From: Acheta domesticus
Taxonomy: Eukaryota; Arthropoda; Insecta; Orthoptera; Gryllidae
Length of the DNA: 64,000 nucleotides
Direction of reading: 5' to 3'
Assembly (NCBI GenBank): GCA_031308135.1
Contig: JAHLJT010000631.1
Span: 219,955,584-220,019,583 of the forward strand
The notes under the pieces were generated by a model that did no database searches, had not been told where the DNA came from, and saw only the letters and a program-made list of their open reading frames with translations. The position numbers were made by a program, and so were the translations under genes. Positions 1 through 12,094 of the stretch are shown here, piece after piece. Position 1 is the stretch's first letter. Each line of letters begins with the position of its first letter.

Positions 1-149
1 TCATTTTCTTTTTCCTTTATTAAAAATCAACGTATGCGATTGTCTCTTTACTTCAGTTATGAAGCCGTCGCATACAATGCCAGTCACGGAGCGAGATGCT
101 AGAGTGACAGAAACTGTCCAAAGTGTCCGTTCCGTCCTGGCCTAGTGCG

Positions 150-1140
150 CGCGACCCACACAAAAACAGCCGTCCATCCGATCCCATCCGTCCGTACCGT
201 ACCGACCCAGTGCGCGCGTAGCACATTATACCATCACCTCCAGCAGACATGTCACGACCGTCAGTGCAAAAGCTTTCGCATACAGCAGCATCGTGTGGTT
301 AGAGCACACTATATAGCATGCGCGCCGGGACACACCTCTTCCAGCTACCATTTCATGCATATCAGCGCGAAGAGCTTCCTTGGGGCAGAGCAGATTCTGG
401 AAAGAGAGCATCCGTAGGTGGTCTCCACGTAAGACACTCCACCACCAGCAACCACGCCACGTCCATCAGTGCAAACAGATTGGCACACAGCATCCAGTGA
501 ACAGAGCATTTCTATATAGCATCCGCGCCGGGAGACACAACTTCAGCTCCCATGTCATGCACATCAGCGATAACAGCTTCCTAGGGACAGACCAGGATCA
601 TGGGGAAAGGGAATCTCTAGGAGGTCTCTACCTGAGAGAGACCACCACCGGCAACCACGCCACACCCGTCAGCGGAAACAAGATTCGCTTAGAGCAGCAT
701 CCTGGGGACAGAGCACCTCTATCTAGCCTCCATCTAGGACACGTTATTTTAGCTGCTATGTCATGCACATCATCGCGAGCAGCTTCTTGGGGGGACAGAG
801 CAGATCTTGGAGAGAGAGCATCTCTAGGAGTTCTACACCTGAGACACACGAGCAACCACGCTACGCTTCATCAGCGGAAACAGATTCGTCACTAGAATCC
901 TGGGGACAGAGCTTCTCTATGTAGCCTCCGCCTGGGACACACCACTTCTAGCTGCGATGCTAAATACTTCAATGCGAACAGCTTCGAATAGATAAGTACC
1001 CTGGGGGCACAAAATGTCTGTGAGGCTTTTATCCGTGACGCCATTTCCAGCTGTCAAGCTCATCAGCGCGAACGGGTTCGCTTAGAGCAGCATCCTCGCG
1101 ATGGAGCTCCTCTACAAAACCTCCAGCGTAGGCCACGTCA
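150..1140. repeat. Degenerate dimeric satellite, ~205-bp unit, about 4-5 units
   Basis: Landmark CATGC(A)CATCAGCG recurs at about 354, 556 and 762, with more diverged echoes near 957 and 1060, giving a 202-206 bp period. Each unit splits into two related halves of about 100 bp. One half has CATGCACATCAGCGCGAAC, AGAGAGCATCTCTAGGAGGT and CACCTGAGACAC. The other has CATCAGCGGAAACAGATTCG, AGCATCCTGGGGACAGAGC and TAGCCTCCGCCTGGGACACA. The block is more GC-rich than the rest of the window. Open frames across it (for example 380-895) are by-products of the period and not credible genes. Confidence 0.8.
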
Positions 1141-1199
1141 GAGAGCCTAAATACTCCTTAATATAATAATTGGCATCCTATTACAGATTTTCATGCCTT

Positions 1200-2447
1200 A
1201 CAGTTATAAAAGTGTTGTATCGAGACGAGTTGATATTGATGACCCGTTTTTAAAAAAATTACGAAAATTTCCGTGGACCTTCATGCAAAGTACCCCCAAA
1301 TTTTAATGGATGTTTTTAAATATCTTAAAGCTTTGACTCGAGTCAGATGGATAGAGATTGCCAGCTGCCATCTATCGCCGCCCAAACTCCTTTTTTTAAT
1401 AATTTTCTTAAGTTTTGGTTTCCTAACAGAAGAACGGAAATGTTATTTTAAGAATATCAAGGAACAGTAAAACCTCGTCCTAAATGCTAATTTTCTTTGA
1501 AAAAGTTTGAGCCGTTTTTTAAGAATATGGCGTTTAAGCGCTTCTGTAAATGCTAAGTTTCAAGCTCTTTTTCACTGAAAATTTGTGGGAGTTGTTCATT
1601 CATTTGACAAGTTCATTAGAAGTCATTTGAAACACCTGATCTCACAAATTTAATAGTGTTTATAAATTGCTGGATATGTGTATATTAATGGTGAAAGATA
1701 TCTTTCAAAAACTGCATTTAAGTAAGTTTTGAAAAAAATCCGTATATGAGCTTTACGTCATATTAAAGAGTTCAATTATTACTATATTTTTAAAAAGTTT
1801 GAATAAAGTTTTTTAGAGATTTCTGAGAAAATGGAGAGTGAGCATTGCTGAAAATGCGGAATTTTGAGAATGTTTTCACAGAAAATGTTTTAGTTTTTGA
1901 AAAACCTTACTCGTCATTATTTAAAGCACATGTACTCAAAAATAAAATAATGAGAACAAATAGCCGCTCATGTATATTTTAAGGAAACAAGTCAAAAAAA
2001 GTAAGTTTTGAAAAACGAAATAATACTCCGTTTGTGTCATCCCGTAGAGTAGATGAGGCATAATCTCTACTAAAAGTTTAAAGAAAAATTTGGAGCCGTT
2101 TTTTGAGAAAATCGTGTTTTTGTATTTTTTTTTAAAATTGCACATTTTCTAAGTTCGCGTAATATACGAGTATATTACTACTAAAGAACTAAAATTACTA
2201 AAATTTAAAATACTAAAACTACTAAAATTTTGAAAAATGTGTACCAAACCTTAATGAAAAAACTAATCTTGGAGAACAAATTTAATATTAAGGAAAAATG
2301 TCTACCTTAAATTTGGTAGTTTAAGGAAGACGCTGAAAAAAAACTAAAAGTTTGCATTGATCAGAAATTGTGTTAACCGTGAAAATCGGACTTTCGATTC
2401 TACCTTTATAAGTGTATTTTACTCTATTCTTACACAAATTTAAGGAA
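1200..2447 (-). mobile_element. Repeat family X copy 1 (Helitron/Helentron-like), left part
   Basis: Noncoding repeat sharing with other X copies the landmarks TTGCCAGCTGCCATCTATCG, GGTAGAACGGAAA-type, GAGAAAATGGCGTTTAAGC and TATTTTACTCTATTCTTACA. It has an internal rearrangement at about 1354, where sequence of the 5' region (AAAGTACCCCCAAATTTTA) abuts sequence from near the 3' end. It stops at 2447, where X copy 2 begins, and its continuation (AAATTTAAGCCGTTTTTGA) reappears at 5901-6060. Copy 2 therefore inserted into copy 1. No coding potential. Confidence 0.65.
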
Positions 2448-3009
2448 ACTAGTGGTGCTACAGAATGGCACAGACTTTCCCGTATTAGTTTCTATATCCT
2501 TGGGTTTTCGCTAGCTAAATGGAATTGCCACATACTCTTTCTTGCCAGCTGCCATCTGTCACCGCCAAAAGTACATTTTTTGTATACCAGCATTATAAAC
2601 AACTCTTTTACGTTAACAAAATCATTCATAATATGACATTATTGCACGAATCATTACGTCATTGCTATTTTTGCACGATATAGCCATCACTGACGTAATA
2701 GTCACGGCCCCTATTTATTTTCAGTTATGGAGTTTAAATAAGGCAGTGGTACCATATAAATAGATTGCAGTATTCCCAGTAAAATCAAATACGTTATGAC
2801 AAAAGTTACTTTTAAAAACTGATTTATTAATGTATTACTCCTTTAAAATCATATTTTGTTTTTATTTGGTTAATATAACAAGAACAACATATTAAGAACA
2901 ACAAAAAACATCAAATTAATTACTTGTGAACATGTACATTAATTGTACAATTTCATAAATTGGTCATTGACACTCCAGAACATGCATTTATATCTATAAT
3001 GCTTGTTTT

Positions 3010-4082
3010 TTCTTTGCTTTCTGCACTAACCAATATCTTGTTAGATATTTGAATCTTGTTATCCAGAATTCTTCGATGTATGACTCGGCCCTTGTAGACC
3101 ACCATTCTCCATAACATTTAGGTGTAGTGATATCACCACCATTATCTACGAGAAACGTCGCGGATGCTCTTCTAAACGAATGACCAGAGTACTTTTACGC
3201 ATTTGGTAATTTTAAAAAATTTGCAATATTTTTTGAGATTTTCGCAAATGCATTGATACCAATTGGATTGCAGCTGCATTTGCCATGATTGTAAAACAAA
3301 AAAGGTTTTTTGTGTTTAACATGTAAGGGTCTTAAGGAAATGTATCTTTTACAGACTTCAACATAATTAGATTCTTCACTAGATACGATAGTAAATATTC
3401 CGGGCTTGTACATTTTTTGTCACTTTAATATTTACTATCAAAACAGAACCTTCTTCTTTCACATCGTTGATGCACAAATTATACAATTCGACACGTCTAC
3501 AGGCACCAAATATGCCCAAAAAATAGCAACAACCTGAAAATCATACCAGTTATTAATACAATATACCAGTTAATAAATAAAACTTAACTATTATTGCCAC
3601 TGTCATTATTATACCTTCATTAAAAGAAAAGTTTCATTAGCTTTTGTAAGAAGTGTGTTTACATCTTGTTGGGAAAATACCATTGCCTTTATAGGTTGAT
3701 ATCCCACATTTGCCTATTTCATAGTAAACTTACTTTATGAAAAGTTCCAATATCAATATTGTCGTTGATCTTTAGCATTTCCCTTAATTTGGAATAAGTG
3801 CACCAAAGCGTCGACGCTTTACATGCTGTGGACGTAATGTTTAAAGAAGCATGCATTAAAGTAACAAACGTCTTTATTCTAGCATGTGCATTATACTAAC
3901 TTAACCAAACTGCTCCGATAGATACAAAAGAACAGCAGCTTTGCATAATAAATTTGCATATTTTTATCCATCCATTTCCTAAACTTTAAGTATATTTTCT
4001 CATAAAGTTTGCAAGACTTTTTCGGTATCATAGCATTTTCTGCTTTTGCAGATTCTTCCACAATTTCTCTAGGCAAATACAT
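3010..4082 (-). pseudogene. Crypton-type tyrosine recombinase, decayed copy A
   Basis: Minus-strand translation opens with MYLPREIVEESAKAENAMIP and KLYEKIYLKFRKWMDK (N-terminal helical, SAM-like DNA-binding region). It ends with a catalytic-type block reading YSGHSFRRASATFLVDNGGD then WWSTRAESYIEEF. The G-H-S-F-R-R and later Tyr (AESYIE) correspond to the HxxR and nucleophilic Tyr of tyrosine recombinases; the usual HGGW motif reads GEWW, so the second His is lost. There are a frameshift or stop after WMDK, a stop just before the KYSGHSF block, and other breaks, so it cannot encode a full protein. The same protein is present, broken, in copy B (42560-47925). The recombinase call is from motifs; the Crypton call is inference from the lack of reverse transcriptase nearby. 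Confidence 0.65.
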
Positions 4083-4261
4083 TCTGTTTGAATCACGACT
4101 TTTAAACTAGTTGTCATTTGAAACAAATTAGTTGCTTAGCATTCACGACGTCAAAACATGAATTTGAGATCTACTGCAACTACGAATTACAACTTAACAC
4201 AATTAATTTCGCTTCCTTAAATCCTTATCATACTGTTATACAAAAAACGGTGTATGCAATT

Positions 4262-4380
4262 CGTTTATAATGTTAATTTTTTGCACTCGCAAGAAGATAT
4301 TACAGAACTCACTTCTAACGTCGTTCGTTCGGTAATATCTTCTAATTGTGTATAAAAAGGACAACGTTATAAACTAATTG
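4262..4380. repeat. Conserved palindrome upstream of the Crypton reading frame (copy A)
   Basis: AGAAGATATTAC at about 4291 and GGTAATATCTTCT at about 4331 form an inner stem. Outer arms TTTATAATGTT and AACGTTATAAA extend it to about 110 bp. The same structure, with base changes in both arms, is at about 48110-48215 in copy B. Its place 180-300 bp upstream of the recombinase start suggests a promoter or recombinase-binding region; that role is inference. Confidence 0.6.
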
Positions 4381-5588
4381 CATAATATGTTATTGTCATT
4401 TTCTTAATATTTCGGTTTCCTATTGGTAGAACGGAAACATTACTTTTAGAATATTAAAGAACACAAAAACCTAGTCATAAATGGCACTTTTCTTTTAAAA
4501 ATCATGTGCCGTTCAAGAGAAAATGGCGTTTTAGCACTACTAAAAATGCGAAATTTGAAGCTCATTTTCACAGAAAATTTTTGAGGTTTCAAAATACTTT
4601 ATTGAAAATTAATTGAAGCACATACACTCACAAATAAAATAATGTTTACAAATTGCTGGTAATGTGCATATTAAAGATATGAGAGATCTTTCAAAAAATT
4701 ACAATTATGTAAATTTTGAGAAAACAAAAAAATAACTTAGAATAAACTTTACGCTACACTAAAGAGTGTAATTAGCACTATGCGTTACAAAAGTTTGAAG
4801 AATACTTTGCAGCGATATACGAGAAAATGGCGTTTAAGCATTTATGAAAATGCCGAAATTTGAGCTACTTTTCACAGAATACGGTTGCGTTTTCGAGAAA
4901 CTTCACTTGACATTATTTAAAAATATATACTTGTTAATACAATAATGTGAAAAAATCGCCGATAATGTAAATATTAACGACGTGAGAAACAAGTAAAAAA
5001 ATTTACATTTTTGTATTTTTTAAAAAACCAACCGATAGACCAATATGGCTTTTATGTCATCTGATAGAGTAAATTTACCACTATCCCTACTTAATGTTTA
5101 AAGAAACAATTTGGGGCCGTTTTTGAGAAAATTTTGTTTTCGTAATTTTTTAAAATTGCACATATTTCACGCAATATTGCACGAAAACTACTAAAATTTT
5201 GAAAAACATTTACATGACCTTTATGAAAGAACTCAATTAGCAGCACAAATTTTATTTGAAAAAAATCTCTATCTTCAATTTTGTAATTGGAGAAAGACGC
5301 CGAAAAAAGTCAAACTTTCACAATTTTCGAAAATTCAGAGTTATTCTTGAAAATCGGACCTATGCCATGTTAATAAGTGTATTTTACTCTATTCATATAA
5401 GAAATTTAAAAAAATTGGAGTTGTTTTTGAGAAAAGTTTGAAAATCCCCAGGGGGGCTTTATATAAAGTACCCCAAATTTTGAAGAATCTTTTTCAAAAT
5501 CTGAAAGCTTCGACTAGAATCAGATCGATTAAGGAATATCCATTTTGGAAGTAATCGTACGTATGGTTTAGGCGCTAGCAGTGTTCAC

Positions 5589-5665
5589 TGACGGACAGAC
5601 AGACAGACAGACGACGAACGGACGGACGGACGGACGGACGGACGGACGGACGGACGGACGGACGT
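5589..5665. repeat. (GACR)n / (GTCY)n microsatellite core of X copy 2
   Basis: GACGGACAGACAGACAGAC passes into a run of about fourteen GACG-type units, GACGGACGGACG. On the element's own strand this is GTCC/GTCT, that is (GTCY)n. Short remnants occur at the same relative place in the other X copies (about 10152, 36490, 51745 and 56885). The 72-codon open frame across it is not a gene. Confidence 0.85.
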
Positions 5666-6060
5666 TTTCCTTTCAATTGGTTTTTCGGTATCAAGGACCT
5701 AGAAAACAGGGTTTCTGGCTACACCATGTGTTAGCGGATTTTTTTCTTAATTTAGCAACTGGTTTTATGCACTTTTTCGTTTTCACTGCCTGGCAATGAA
5801 TTTTTTTCCGCCGAAAATTGGCCATTTTTTCGCGCAGCATTTCATAACTTTCCCTATACTACGTATATCACTCCGTGTATACGTACGTGTGCGGAAAAGT
5901 AAAAATTTAAGCCGTTTTTGAAAAAAAAAATTGAATATGATGGGCGGGCCTTAATTAAGCTCCCAAATCTTGAAGAAAGTTTTTCAAAATCTTAAAGCTT
6001 CGAATAGATTCAATTGGAAAGAAGATTCTTTTAAATTATGTGCGCCCATATGCAAAATTG

Positions 6061-7479
6061 TTATTAAGTTTCCTGCAAGCTGTGCATGATCTTGAAATTG
6101 CTTTTATGTATCGTGGCATCGTGATACACAAAATGTCGAACGCCATTGTACAGTTCATTTGTCCGCTACCACACTAAAGCGTTCGCCTCCTACAATCAAC
6201 TTCATCTGCAATGGCTTTCCTTATGTAAGGATACAAATCATTACAGTATGTATACGGGAATGTAATAAAAATAGTAATTCCTAAAGTTCTTAATGTTTTA
6301 AAAAGATGCAACGCGCAAGTCATCGTGTTTTAAAAGAGAGGCGGGTCCTAGAAAGTTCAATAATCGCATAGAAACCGTAATTGAAATTGGAACATGCAAC
6401 TTTCTTTAAAGTAACATGCAACGACGATTATGTGACTAATCCGTGACGCCACAAAAATTAGCTGTTTGGTAGTGAAACTTTCAGTTGTTTAACATTACTT
6501 CTTATTCTCTCCAAGAAGATAGTTTCACTATTATGTTTGTAAAATATATAAAATATTTACCAAGAATATTAAAAATGGTTTGTTAAAATTTTCCTTAAAT
6601 GCTTTCGATTTGATATGGAATGCCTCATATACAAATACGTGAAAATAAAATCTCCTTGGAGGTATTAGATCGTAATTCGTCAATGAACACCGACGCATGA
6701 CGAGTTGTCTACTAATCAGTGTTTCATAATTACAAAAACCCACAAGCGATGCCTCTTTTCGCCGAGATTAATGTAAAATTAAAAGGAATAATTAGATAGA
6801 AATCATTTTCATGTTAAAACCAGTGGTGCTCCACCAGCACATACTTTCCCTCGTTATTGAAAACAGCTACGTAGCATTGAAATATTGCTCTTTCTGGGCT
6901 ACTAACATCTTGGATATCATTTGAAAATGTCCAAATTGACCAAGAAGAAAACAACTTACTGTTTCCATCGTAATGTTGTCAAAACTATGTAAATTCTACA
7001 ACTGTATAAAAATATAATACAAAATTTTTGTAATCTTGTATTGGAAAAAGAAGCCTAATTCCCCGGACAACATGTAAATGAATTTTAATAGGGCCATGAT
7101 CAGAGACGAGTATTCTAAAACCATGCAACAAATAATTTACTCATTACAAATGGTACAGCATTTGGTGCAAAAAATAAATATTTTCATGAAAATATCTACA
7201 TATATTTGACAATTATAACTCCTTTTGATACAGCTACATCAAGTCACAACCATGACACGTCATTCACAGAAATTCGCGAGGAGCGAAAGGGAATTTCATT
7301 GTTGCATTCCCTGCATTGTCGATACCCCCTTAAAGAGCTAGAAACTTTAATTTGAAAATTTCAAATAATTTCTAAAAGATTAAGTGTGTAATCTTTAAGT
7401 GTAATTAAGTGTAAGTGACAAAAGGTCAAACGTAAGAAATCAACAAAGAAATGATATAGAAAATTGCAAATTCTAATTT
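6061..7479. other. Mostly unassigned; contains Helitron-like family Z copy at 6820-7215
   Basis: 6820-7215 is the inverse of 60300-60695. Shared landmarks are TGGTACAGCATTTGGTGCA, the phrase CCCCGGACAA, and a terminus with GTGCTGGTGGAGCAC (perfect 5-bp hairpin) followed by CACTGG/T on the minus strand. The ending resembles family X and so is Helitron-like. The remainder (6061-6819 and 7216-7479) shows no convincing gene, and short open frames there have no recognisable domain. Confidence 0.5.
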
Positions 7480-9100
7480 ACGGCGCATCCGGCTGTCTCA
7501 AGCGCAGTAAATTTGCAGCGGAACCGTTACGTTTGTCGTGAAATTATAGCAAAATTAATCGTATTTTCATAAAAAATAATCATAATCTTCTTTGAAGAAG
7601 TAATTTTCATAAATACATTTCATTTAGAAAACCAGCTTGAAATGTATTGGCGCCCAAAGTACATTTTTTTAAAATTTTCTCAATCTTGTGATTTTCCTAA
7701 TGGTAGAACGAAAACATTAGTTTTAGAATATGAATGAACACAAAAACTTCGTCCTAAATGGCAATTTTCTTTTAAACGTTTAAAGGCGTTTTCAAGAAAG
7801 TAGTACCGTTTAAGCGCTACTAAAAATGCGAAATTCTTTTTCACAGAAAATTTTTGATTTTTCAAAACACTTCATTTGAAAAACTTACCCTCACAAATAA
7901 AACAGGGTTTACAAATAGCTGGTAATGTTCATATTAAAGGTGTGAGGAATCCTTGAAAACATTACATTTGTGTAATTTTTCAAAAAACAAAAAAATACCC
8001 CAAATTGAACTTTACGTCATATTAAAGAGCGCAATTAGACCAATCCGTTCGAAAAGCTTGAAAAAAATTTACGAATGCGAGTTACGAATGAGAAAATGGC
8101 GTTTGAGCATTTCTGAAAATGCCGAATTTTGAGCTAGTTCTAACAGGAAACGGTTGAGTTTTTGAGAGTCTTTATAAAACATTATTTAAATCATGTGGTG
8201 CATTCAATGTAATAATGTGAACAAATAGCCGCTAATGCAAATATTAACGACCTGAGAGACAATACAAAAAAATATAATTTTGTAATTTTTGAAAAAAAAC
8301 AAAGGAAAAGAGCAATATGGCGTTCATGTCATCTCATAGAGCACGTTAGTCGCTATTCTTACCAAAAGTTTAAAGAAACAATTTGGAGGCGTTTTTGAGA
8401 AAATCTTGTTTTTGTAATAGTATTAAAAATGCCCGCTATTACGCGAAAAATACTAACCTTTTCAAAACAATGTACAGGGCCTTAACGATAGACCTCACAA
8501 TGAAGAACAAATTTTAATTGATGGAGAAACCTTTATCTGCAATTTTGTAGTTGGAGGAAGACGCCGAATAAAATTCAAACTTTCGCAGTTTTCAAGAATT
8601 CCAAGTTAACAGTTTAAATCGGACATATGCCTCCTTAATAAGTGGCATACAATAAATTCTAATCTTACAAGAAATTTAAAGAAAAAATTTGGAACCTTTT
8701 TGTAATTTTGAAAATGTCCGAGCATATAAGAAACAAAGAAAGAAATAATATACAAAATTGCACATTCTAATTTACGACGCACCCAGCTCTCCGAAGCGTT
8801 GTAAAATTACAGCGGGCTATTATGTTTGTCACAAAATTATAGAAAAACTACTTGGATATTGAAAAAATTAAGCATGACCTTGTATGAAGATGTTGTTTTG
8901 ATAAATACATGTAATTGAGAAAAATTGTATTTTTAAAATTGCAGTTGTAAGAAAACGACGAAAACGAAGCGCAGTCAATTCCGACTGGGCTATTATGTTT
9001 CTCAGGAAATTATAGAAAAACAACTCATGTTTTCAAAAAATTCAACATGACCTTATTTGAAGATTTGTTTTTGATGAGCATATTTCATTAAGAAAAACGA
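7480..9100. repeat. Tandem-type ~175-bp unit (family W) flanking X copy 3
   Basis: Unit landmarks AATTTACGACGCACC.., AGCG.AGT..ATT, GGGCTATTATGTTTGTC, AAATTATAGAAAAA and ATGACCTTGTATGAAGA occur at about 7480-7640, 8761-8935 and, more diverged, 8936-9100. The last two are adjacent and head to tail. Between the first and second lies a further minus-strand X copy (about 7650-8700) that lacks a clear CTAG end. No coding sequence. Confidence 0.6.
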
Positions 9101-9105
9101 TCGTA

Positions 9106-10415
9106 CCCAATTGTAGTGCTACAGAATAGCACAGACATTCCAGTATTAGTTTTCTATTTCCGTGGGTCGTCGCTATCTATTCGGAATTGCCACATACTCT
9201 TTCTTGCCAGCTCTATCGCCGCCCAAACTACATTTTTTTGTCATTTTCTTAATTTTTCGATTTTCTGTTGGTAGAACGAAAATATTAATTTTAGAATATT
9301 AATGAACACAAAAACCTAGTCCTAAATACCAATTTTCTTTTAAAAAAATATGTGCCGTTTGAAAGAAAATTGCATTTTAGCGCCACTAAAAATGCGAAAT
9401 TTGAAGCTCATTTTCCCAGAAAAGTTTTGAGTTTTCAAAATATTTTATTTGAAGTTATTTGAAACACACTCACAAACATAATAATTTTTACAAATTGCTG
9501 ATAGTGTACATATTAAAGATGTGAGAGATCTTTCAAAAAAATTATATTTATCCAATTTTTGTGAAAACAAAAATAAAAACTGAAAATAAACTTTACGTCA
9601 TTTTAACGAGTGCAATTAGCACTTTCCGATCGAAACGTTTGAAGAAAATTTTCCATCCGTATATGAGAAAATGGAGTTTAAGCGTTTCTGAAAATACGCT
9701 CGAAATCAAAATTTTTGAGCTATTTTTCACAGAAGACGGTTGTTTTCGAGAAACTTTACTTGACATTATTTAAAGTACATGTACTCGTAAATATAACAAT
9801 GTGAAAAAATCGCTGCTAATGTAAATATTAATGACGAGACAAGTCAAAAAAATTACATTTTTTCAATTTTTGAAACAACAAAATTTTCGTAAATTTCAGA
9901 GTTATCCGTGAAAATCGGACCTATGCCACCTTAATAAGTGTATTTTACTCTATTCTTACAAGAAATTTAAAGAAAACATTTGGAGCCGTTTTGAGAAAAT
10001 TTTGAAAATGTCCGGTGGCTTCATGTAAAGTACCCTCAAATTTTACAGAATCGTATTCAAAATCTCAAAGCTTCACTTAGAACCAGATCGACCGGGGAAT
10101 ATCTATTTTGGAAGAAAGCGTACGTATGGTTTAGGCACTAGCAGTGTTCACAGACGGACAGACATGGATGTTATCCTTTCAATTGGTTTTTCGGTATGAA
10201 GGACCCACAAAAGAGGGGTTCTGGGTACACCATGTGTTAGGGGATTTTTTTTTCTTAATTTAGCAACTAGTTTTATCCACTTTTTCGTTATCAGCGTCCG
10301 GTAACGAATTTTTTTTGGTGAAAGTTGGTCATTTTTTCGCGCAGCATTACATAACTTTCCCTATACTACGTATATCACTCCGTGAATACGTACGTGTACG
10401 GGAAAGTAAAAATGT
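9106..10415 (-). mobile_element. Repeat family X copy 4, without Crypton insert
   Basis: A 1.3-kb X copy from the degraded 3' end (TTGTAGTGCTACAGAATAGC; CTAG mutated to GTAG) to the 5' end ACTTTCCCGTACACGTACG on the minus strand. It contains ACTACATTTTTTTGTCATTTTC uninterrupted at about 9230, which defines the empty site for the Crypton seen in copies 2 and 7. A shrunken GTCY core (GACGGACAGACATGG) is at 10152. No protein-coding content. Confidence 0.7.
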
Positions 10416-12094
10416 GCTTCAGCAACAGGAAGACAAGGTGGAAGACAAATGTGCTTCAGCAACGGGAGAAGATACCTCGAGAAGGGGATCACTTAACAAG
10501 GAAGAATTCTAACATCTCGAATATGAAATTATTTCCAAGATGACATGTCACCCATCAGTCAATCATCGTTTGTGAGGGAATAATATACTCAGAATGTTGA
10601 ACTAAAACAGACTTGTAAATTCCTCCCTCTATAGTTTAATTCTGTGAAGTAAAATACTTGCCACATATGAATATTATTTGTAAATGTCTATATATTTTGG
10701 AAGATTTTCAAACAATGACCAAAAGTTGGCACAATAATTAATCGGATCAAGTGTAATACAACACTATTCGTTTGGCTCAATGATAGAAAGCTTTCTTCCG
10801 GAACCTTAGGCAGCATACTCGAATCCTGTGAAAGACGCATTGATTATCCGTGATTTTTTGTCAAACTTATTGTAGTACCCTCTGCTTTACGTAAATACAT
10901 TTTTATTTTTATTCTAAATCTTGATAGTTCTGAAAAGAGGTATTTATCTTTCTACGAAATATTTTCATTTTTTATTTTCCTATTTTGTGTGTATTTATTT
11001 TATTATAGGAAATACATGAGTAATAAGGAAATAAAAAAACATTCCGAGGCAAATAGGTGTCTCTCTCCCACAAATGCGATAACTGGCTCTTGTGTGGCAT
11101 CAGGGCCCAGTCGAAAAATTGAATACGGAGGATAAAGTTTCGTTTGCTTGTCTGTGAGTGAATATATTGATTTTTTCTACCAAGTGGCAACGCTGCATTC
11201 TTATCGCATTTTGACCTGGAGTCGAACCTGCCAAGGACAGTTGAAATCATGTTACTTAGAAATAGAGAAAATCGATAATGTCTCTCAACAAATTAGACGA
11301 GTTTATTCAACTCTCCTGAACTATAAAATTGTAGCAAGCAGAAAGTCATGGTCGTATATCAATACTCTTGTGCATCCAACCATTTGATTACAGCACTAGG
11401 ACTTATGGAGTATTTCCCTTTCTTTCTATCCAATATAATTTTACATAAGACTCTCTCTTTCTATCGCAAGCTGTGTTGCCGATTCAGGAGGGTCGGGGTT
11501 ATTTGGCTCGTCCATCCTGTTTCACGCGCAAATACTTAACATGTTCATTCAACGATAGCTTCAATTGTGTTTATCTTAGACAAAAGTTTTTTACCATTTA
11601 TTTCCAGAACTCTTATGAATGTGGTGGTTATTTTGTAATTTAGTTTGATGGTTTAATTTCCATGAAATTAATTATAAATGATAGCCTATTGCATACTTCT
11701 ACATTTTGACGTCCTTAAAGTTTCATTATGCGAGAAAACTTTTTATTATTGCAGAAAAGCACAAACACTCCGCAAATGAAATGACAAGGGAAGTCCAAAT
11801 TTTGATATGAGACCAACCACATTTCTGTATGAATCATGGTTTTTGAGTTAGAAGGTAATAAAAACAATAGTTCGTGCGCCCCGAACGAACATCTCGTGTC
11901 ATTCGGTGATCTTGAATACTTCTCAGCGATTCTCAACAGGCTATGTGAAAGGAGAAATAGAGTATTTTTGAATTTCACTAATTAAAAACTGTGAAATACA
12001 TTTAAACATATCTAAAAATGAATTAGAAATTTTACAGTTAACAATTTTAATACCAAAGACATTCAACCAGTAGCTGTCGAAATAAGTGCTTTCA
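10416..12094. other. No recognisable gene
   Basis: AT-rich sequence. AATGTGCTTCAGCAAC is duplicated at about 10410 and 10449. Open frames at 10972-11250 and 11715-11978 show no recognisable domain, have no splice or promoter context that I can support, and are left uncalled. Confidence 0.5.

Larger units (their letters stand above)
2448..5900 (-). mobile_element. Repeat family X copy 2 (Helitron/Helentron-like), carrying a Crypton
   Basis: The most complete X copy. Read on the minus strand, the 5' end is at about 5900 (ACTTTTCCGCACACGTACG) and the 3' end at 2449-2452 is CTAG followed by T. Just inside it is a short hairpin-forming GTGCCATTCTGTAGCAC. The 5' third contains a (GTCY)n core microsatellite (5589-5665). 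A 1.8-kb Crypton-like segment (2583-4391) interrupts it between ACATTTTTTG and TCATTTTC. Without that cargo the copy is about 1.65 kb. A CTAG-T end with a hairpin, no target duplication and a GTCY core fit Helitron-like/Helentron-associated nonautonomous elements. No Rep/helicase is seen. Confidence 0.65.

Noticed and set aside
380..895. 171-codon frame in the satellite
   Set aside because: The period of the repeat creates a repeated peptide pattern; there are no start context, splice sites or recognised domain.
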